A stretch of 10,857 bases of DNA from the NCBI GenBank assembly GCA_007134625.1, contig SLKL01000162.1:1-10857 (forward strand), in the 5' to 3' direction. The DNA comes from Saprospiraceae bacterium (GTDB lineage: Bacteria > Bacteroidota > Bacteroidia > Chitinophagales > Saprospiraceae). The translations under genes were made by a program, and so were the position numbers. This document shows, piece after piece, positions 7,701-10,857 of this stretch (positions are counted from its first letter, which is position 1; every line of letters starts with the position of its first letter). The notes beneath the pieces were generated by a model, which was given only the letters and a program-made list of their open reading frames with translations, did no database searches and had not been told where the DNA came from.

Positions 7701-8786
7701 TCAATATCTTCCCGGTCGGTAACGAGACTGCCTGAGAAACTCATCTCCATCGGTCAATTCGATCAGATCCTCAAGCGTTCTATCAGGATTATTTCGAATC
7801 CATGCTCTAAGCATTTTATAAGCTAACCAGTTGACTACCCTGCCCGGTGCTTCGGGGGGCATTCCTGCTGAATGCGGAGCGGGGTTTACAAGACGTGCAT
7901 ACCTGCCCATGTCAGTAGTATATAGTAAATCCTCCTCAATTAAATAATTATAGATGTGTGCTTCATTAGCTTCTACCCATTCCAACTGCTCGGGGGTGTA
8001 TTCAAAAATTATACTATCATGAGTGTAGGGCAATGTCAACTTATTCAAGTGGTGCTTTTTCGCATAATAAAGCATAATGTCAATGGTTCTACCCATTGGA
8101 GGAGGACCTAAAATATCATCCCAGATGACATCCATTGTTTTTTTAGGTAAATGTGCCCGGTCTAAAGTCCTCATATTGTAAGCCGAAAAAGCTGTATTGA
8201 AAAAAGAAAGTACGCTGTAGTCAAAATAGCCGTGCAGGAACATATCAAGCCCGATACCCAATCCATCTACACCGGGCTCTTTTTCAAAAATAACATTACC
8301 ATAGGTAAACTCGGAAACAAAAAAGTAAACAGGAGGGACATTGCGCTCAGGGAAATAATATTGGTAAAACTGAAATGCAGATGCTAAATCAGCTTTAACT
8401 TCTTCTATATTTGAAAAAGCGAGTTGGATGGTATCGGACATAGTTACATAGAAGGGAGATTCTAAAAACTCCTGCATTCTGGAATACAAGCTATCCAATG
8501 GTTCATCAAATGACCAAATTTCCATGATTCCTCCAAAATACACCTCGCTGAAAGCGGGATAAGCCTCCAAAAGCTTTTCTACTCCCTCCGGACCCTGATT
8601 CCAGGCATCTCTAATAAGCTCATCAAAGTGAATAAAATCAACTTCAACTTCAATATGTGACACATCGGGAATAGGATCACTTCTGTCCCGCTGACAGCCT
8701 GAATTTACTATAACAAGAAGCCCCAGAGCTGTGAACAGTATTAAGGAATACAAGAAATTAAATGAAGAATGAAAAATAATTTTCAT
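7701..8786 (-). CDS. gldB: Gliding motility-associated lipoprotein GldB
   Basis: The 361-residue protein has a hydrophobic signal (about 11-28) and a candidate lipidation cysteine C31 in VNSGC. The lipobox is not canonical, because -3 is Asn rather than Leu/Val/Ile. The mature part shows the GldB pattern: VDFIHFDEL near the start, YPAFSEVYFGGIM (76-88), GLGIGLDMFLHGYFDY (175-190), and a C-terminal block of PGRVVNWLAYKMLRAW (314-329) then LRQSRYRP near the end. Known: GldB is an envelope lipoprotein required for gliding in Flavobacterium and widely conserved in Bacteroidota; its biochemical role is unsettled, and fold-level relation to zincin-like peptidases has been suggested. GldC, which often follows gldB, is absent here. 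The gene is transcribed divergently from the outer-membrane protein gene, with 99 bases between the starts. Confidence 0.88.
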   Translation of the reverse strand: MKIIFHSSFNFLYSLILFTALGLLVIVNSGCQRDRSDPIPDVSHIEVEVDFIHFDELIRDAWNQGPEGVEKLLEAYPAFSEVYFGGIMEIWSFDEPLDSLYSRMQEFLESPFYVTMSDTIQLAFSNIEEVKADLASAFQFYQYYFPERNVPPVYFFVSEFTYGNVIFEKEPGVDGLGIGLDMFLHGYFDYSVLSFFNTAFSAYNMRTLDRAHLPKKTMDVIWDDILGPPPMGRTIDIMLYYAKKHHLNKLTLPYTHDSIIFEYTPEQLEWVEANEAHIYNYLIEEDLLYTTDMGRYARLVNPAPHSAGMPPEAPGRVVNWLAYKMLRAWIRNNPDRTLEDLIELTDGDEFLRQSRYRPGRY

Positions 8787-8811
8787 AAATTGTGGTATGG
8801 TTTGACTTAAA

Positions 8812-8819
8812 CAATCGTA
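8812..8819 (-). promoter_or_regulatory. Weak -7-like box (TACGATTG) for gldB
   Basis: The minus strand reads TACGATTG, one mismatch from TAnnTTTG, 25 bases before the gldB ATG in the 99-base divergent spacer. There is no clear -33 partner. The position is right for a promoter but the match is imperfect. Confidence 0.25.
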
Positions 8820-8850
8820 TATTGAAACGTTTTCTAATAGTAAGATTATT

Positions 8851-8858
8851 TACTTTTG
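8851..8858 (+). promoter_or_regulatory. Possible Bacteroidota -7 box (TACTTTTG) for the outer-membrane protein / nadC pair
   Basis: TACTTTTG exactly matches TAnnTTTG, 27 bases before the ATG at 8886, and is followed by the A-rich leader usual in Bacteroidota. It would drive both the outer-membrane protein gene and nadC, which begins 11 bases after the former stops. No TTG appears at the -33 spacing. Confidence 0.5.
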
Positions 8859-8885
8859 CATAAAAAACTACAAAACTAATTTAAG

Positions 8886-9608
8886 ATGAGATTTATACTT
8901 GGCCTTTTTTTCATTTTTTCTTCAATCAATCTGACCTATTCACAAGTTGAAGTTTCCGACTTCACCTTCGGATTTGAATTATCACCTACCATTTCCTGGC
9001 TGGCAACGGACGACAATCGCATTAATGGCAATGGGAGCAATCTGGGGTTGAGGATTGGTACAACAGGAGAATATTACCTTACAGAAAACTACAGCCTAAT
9101 AGCAGGGATTCACTTCGCCTTCAATCAGGGAGGACAATTGTTTTATGAAAGGGGGGGGAATCTTCTACCGAGGACTGATCTTTCTATAAATCTGCCTGAA
9201 GAAGGCATTCCGAACAATTCAGATATCAGATACCGAATGCAATTTCTGGAGTTACCAATTGGATTTAAAATGCGAACGAATCAAATCGGTAATATGAGTT
9301 ATTACGCTCAATTCCCTGTTTTTACATTTGGTTTTAATACAAAGGGGACTGCAGACATTGAGGGAGGTAATATAAAAACTGAAAGTGAAAAAATAAACAA
9401 AGAAATACCCTTTCTCAGAATGTTCTGGAGTGTTGCATTGGGCGCAGAATACGAATTAGGTGGCAATACTTATCTTGTCGGTGGTCTGGGATACCAAAGT
9501 AATTTTGGAGATATTTTAAAAGGAGGAGGAGACCTGGCGGATGGCGGAAAAGACCGCTCCTCTGCAAAAATCCACAGTTTAGTCCTTAAGCTTGGAGTTA
9601 AATTCTAA
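8886..9608 (+). CDS. PorT-like outer-membrane beta-barrel protein
   Basis: The 240-residue protein has a clear signal peptide (MRFILGLFFIFSS..., likely cut after TYS at residue 19). Alternating beta-strand stretches follow: FTFGFELSPTISW, LGLRIGTTGEYYL, YSLIAGIHFAF, the PorT-family block FLELPIGFKMR (120-130) with YYAQFPVFTFGF, then a final strand LVLKLGVKF ending in Phe as many barrel proteins do. This fits the outer-membrane beta-barrel (PorT/OMP_b-brl_2) family. Known: PorT itself is a type IX secretion component, but the family holds many unrelated small barrels, so a secretion role is not shown. A run of eight Gs at 9151-9158 (codons for R89-G90-G91) is a potential slippage site. The gene sits 11 bases before nadC. 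Confidence 0.8.
   Translation: MRFILGLFFIFSSINLTYSQVEVSDFTFGFELSPTISWLATDDNRINGNGSNLGLRIGTTGEYYLTENYSLIAGIHFAFNQGGQLFYERGGNLLPRTDLSINLPEEGIPNNSDIRYRMQFLELPIGFKMRTNQIGNMSYYAQFPVFTFGFNTKGTADIEGGNIKTESEKINKEIPFLRMFWSVALGAEYELGGNTYLVGGLGYQSNFGDILKGGGDLADGGKDRSSAKIHSLVLKLGVKF
9151..9158 (+). repeat. G8 homopolymer inside the outer-membrane protein gene
   Basis: Eight consecutive Gs encode part of Arg89-Gly90-Gly91 of the barrel protein. Loss of one G would bring a TAA into frame at 9187-9189, and gain of one would bring TGA into frame at 9176-9178. Either slip would therefore stop translation at about residue 100 of 240. This is the longest G run I see in the window. Confidence 0.95.
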
Positions 9609-9619
9609 ACCAACTGTAT

Positions 9620-10471
9620 ATGCTCGATGAAAAAAAGCTGGATATATTTATGGAAGAAGCATTGAGAGAGGATGTGGGGTCAGGCGATCACACTTCTAAT
9701 GCATGCATAGATCAAAACAGCAGAACGAATGCCTACTTATTGGTAAAGGACATAGGAGTCCTGGCAGGTGTGGAATTGGCTGAGAAAATTTTCAGAAAAC
9801 TCGATCCTGATTTAGAATTTAAGGCAAATATTTCTGATGGAACGGATATAAAAAACGGTGACATTGCCTTTGAAATGAATTGCAACACCAGGAAAATGCT
9901 CATGGGTGAGCGACTTGTTCTCAACCTCATGCAGCGAATGAGTGGAATTGCTACCATGAGCAGCAGGTTTGCAGTTGAAGTTGAAGACCTCCCGGTCAAA
10001 ATTCTCGATACACGCAAAACCACTCCCCTGCTTCGTTTTCTGGAAAAATGGGCGGTAAAAATCGGTGGCTGCCACAACTACCGAACAGGTCTTTATGACC
10101 GGATTATGATAAAGGACAACCACATCGACAGTTGTGGCGGGATAGAGGATGCCATTTACAAGGTTCATGACTACTTAAAAGAACAGAATCTGGACCTGGC
10201 AATAACCATCGAGGTGAGAAATCTGGTTGAACTACATCAGGTAATCCAAACAGGTGGTGTACATCGGATTATGCTGGACAACTTTGAATTGCCGCTACTT
10301 AGAGAAGCTGTCAATACGGTCGATAAAAAATTTGAAACTGAGGCTTCCGGTGGCATCCATCTGAGAAATATTCGTGAATTCGCTTTAACGGGAGTAGATT
10401 TTATTTCTGTGGGGGCATTAACTCATAGCGCAGGGAGTCTGGACTTAAGCCTTAAAACGGCTAAACGCTAA
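9620..10471 (+). CDS. nadC: Nicotinate-nucleotide pyrophosphorylase (quinolinate phosphoribosyltransferase, carboxylating)
   Basis: The 283-residue protein is full length for NadC, which converts quinolinate and PRPP to nicotinate mononucleotide, CO2 and PPi in de novo NAD synthesis. Seen motifs: EDVGSGDHTS (17-26), GERLVLNLMQRMSGIAT (96-112), LDTRKTTPLLRFLEKWAVK (129-147), GGCHNYRTGLYDRIMIKDNH (149-168), IEVRN (197-201), MLDNF (218-222), EASGGI (241-246) and VDFISVGALTHS (259-270). The family's substrate-binding Arg/Lys (R132, K133) and K165 are present. By motif alignment the usual His of the NHR triad is Tyr154 here (NYR), though Arg155 is kept. The gene follows the outer-membrane protein gene by 11 bases and likely shares its promoter. 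nadA and nadB are not in the window. A -strand small ORF converges on it with a 5-base gap. Confidence 0.95.
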   Translation: MLDEKKLDIFMEEALREDVGSGDHTSNACIDQNSRTNAYLLVKDIGVLAGVELAEKIFRKLDPDLEFKANISDGTDIKNGDIAFEMNCNTRKMLMGERLVLNLMQRMSGIATMSSRFAVEVEDLPVKILDTRKTTPLLRFLEKWAVKIGGCHNYRTGLYDRIMIKDNHIDSCGGIEDAIYKVHDYLKEQNLDLAITIEVRNLVELHQVIQTGGVHRIMLDNFELPLLREAVNTVDKKFETEASGGIHLRNIREFALTGVDFISVGALTHSAGSLDLSLKTAKR

Positions 10472-10482
10472 TAGCTTTAAGG
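10450..10482. terminator. Inverted-repeat hairpin spanning the nadC and small-ORF stop codons
   Basis: CCTTAAA (10450-10456) pairs with TTTAAGG (10476-10482), and inside it GCTA (10460-10463) pairs with TAGC (10472-10475). An ACG bulge lies on the left arm and the loop is AACGCTAA. The 11-bp stem covers the nadC stop (10469-10471) and abuts or overlaps the opposing ORF's stop (10477-10479). Both strands can form it, as expected for a shared transcript end between convergent genes. No T-run follows on either strand, so an intrinsic terminator is not proven. Confidence 0.35.
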
Positions 10483-10575
10483 ATAGGAAATCAGAAGGTA
10501 TATCAAAAATATTAAGATAAACCCCAGAGCTACCCAAAACCTTCTGTCCCTGCTTATATCTGACTCTTTTTCCAT
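10477..10575 (-). CDS. Small single-helix membrane protein, 32 residues, hypothetical
   Basis: ATG at 10575-10573 opens a 33-codon frame ending in TAA at 10479-10477. The first twelve residues are charged (MEKESDISRDRR). They are followed by one strongly hydrophobic helix (FWVALGFILIFLIYLLI) and a short SYP end. A charged N-terminus with a basic pair just before a clean helix is what a small inner-membrane protein with a cytoplasmic N-terminus looks like. Such an ORF is unlikely, though not impossible, by chance in AT-rich DNA. It converges on nadC with a 5-base gap. I recognise no family, and no strong TAnnTTTG box is evident upstream. It could be a regulatory or structural microprotein, or spurious. 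Confidence 0.5.
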   Translation of the reverse strand: MEKESDISRDRRFWVALGFILIFLIYLLISYP

Positions 10576-10857
10576 TGTGTAAAATTATTTGATTAGTCTA
10601 TTACAAAAAAGATGCCATAGCAGAAAAGCTTAATATATACATTGTCAATTGAGGAATAAGAGACTTATTGATTATCAGCCTTATTAATATAGGAGGTGTT
10701 TCGGCATGTAATCATTTCAGGATTTTGGGGCATCAAATTCGATCAAAATTCAATTTTTTAAAAAAATAATGCTCAAAATGCTAAAAAAAACAGCGTATAA
10801 AAAAATAAAAAATGAATATTTTTTTCACAATATTTCATCCAAACCAAGTTGTATGAA
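10576..10857. other. AT-rich intergenic region with A-tracts; possible start of the next gene at the right edge
   Basis: I see no convincing gene here. An AATAAG-AGA-CTTATT inverted repeat lies at 10655-10669. A plus-strand AGGAGG at 10691-10696 precedes ATG-TAA at 10706-10711, a start immediately followed by a stop. From about 10753 the DNA is dominated by A and T runs (A tracts near 10760, 10783, 10799 and 10807) with a nine-base near-tandem ATGCTcAAA/ATGCTaAAA at 10769-10786. The window ends at GTATGAA, where ATG at 10853 could open a plus-strand gene. This would fit a promoter or bent region upstream of that gene. Confidence 0.4.

Noticed and set aside
6360..7826. Plus-strand open frames opposite tatA, the dioxygenase and gldB
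   Set aside because: All lie antisense to genes with clear family motifs on the other strand.
9733..10168. Minus-strand open frames inside nadC
   Set aside because: nadC motifs run continuously on the plus strand; these are shadows in other frames.
10691..10711. AGGAGG followed nine bases later by ATG-TAA, a start-stop minimal ORF
   Set aside because: Bacteroidota rarely use strong Shine-Dalgarno sites and no coding region follows; a single instance in AT-rich intergenic DNA is probably chance.
10660..10728. A 22-residue minus-strand frame starting MPQNPEM and reaching a stop near 10660
   Set aside because: Short, without a domain or membrane pattern, no promoter box and no supporting context.
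10794..10839. Short minus-strand frame beginning MKYCEKNI with a signal-peptide-like hydrophobic run
   Set aside because: It ends after about 21 residues in an extremely T-rich stretch; the hydrophobicity is explained by base composition.
1..10857. Defence system, prophage, CRISPR array or insertion sequence
   Set aside because: No transposase, integrase, Cas, restriction or toxin-antitoxin motifs and no repeat-spacer pattern were seen; genes are envelope, glycosylation and housekeeping types.

Overview
The window comes from a member of the Bacteroidota, probably a gliding or type IX secretion lineage such as Cytophagales or relatives. Four things point there: a GldB-type gliding lipoprotein, a C-terminal type IX secretion (Por) sorting domain on a large surface protein, a PorT-like outer-membrane barrel, and TAnnTTTG (Bacteroidota -7 type) boxes in front of several genes with no clear Shine-Dalgarno sequences. 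The DNA is AT-rich. I would not name a genus.

Layout. Positions 1-1968 (+) hold the 3' part of a large secreted protein, cut by the left window edge. It has an InlB-like repeat, two similar beta-sandwich-like segments, an Ig/cadherin-like segment and a Por sorting domain. It converges, with a 6-base gap, on a run of five minus-strand genes. Read in their own direction these are: gldB (8786-7701), a 2-oxoglutarate/Fe(II) dioxygenase-like protein of the isopenicillin-N-synthase superfamily (7656-6703), tatA (6626-6393), a GT2 glycosyltransferase fused to a SAM methyltransferase (6273-4747), and a large GT-C (family 39-like) membrane glycosyltransferase with a C-terminal TPR tail (4725-1975). 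A 99-base divergent promoter region separates gldB from a plus-strand pair, a PorT-like outer-membrane protein (8886-9608) and nadC (9620-10471). Just past nadC, in convergent orientation, is an unlisted 32-codon single-helix membrane ORF (10575-10477). The last 280 bases are non-coding and A-tract rich.

Functional reading. The last two minus-strand genes, 21 bases apart, look like one transcription unit. The GT2 domain resembles dolichyl/polyprenyl-phosphate sugar synthases and the GT-C protein resembles enzymes that use such lipid-linked sugars, so a two-step lipid-carrier glycosylation module is a reasonable hypothesis. GldB, TatA, the Por-domain protein and the PorT-like barrel all concern the cell envelope or export. 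NadC is housekeeping NAD synthesis.

Points for a second look are the degenerate receiver-like N-terminal domain of the GT-C protein, the GT2-methyltransferase fusion, a G8 homopolymer inside the outer-membrane protein gene, a His-to-Tyr change in the NadC active-site motif, and the small membrane ORF with a hairpin spanning both stop codons at the nadC junction. I see no mobile element, CRISPR array or RNA gene. Most of the window looks like ordinary chromosome.
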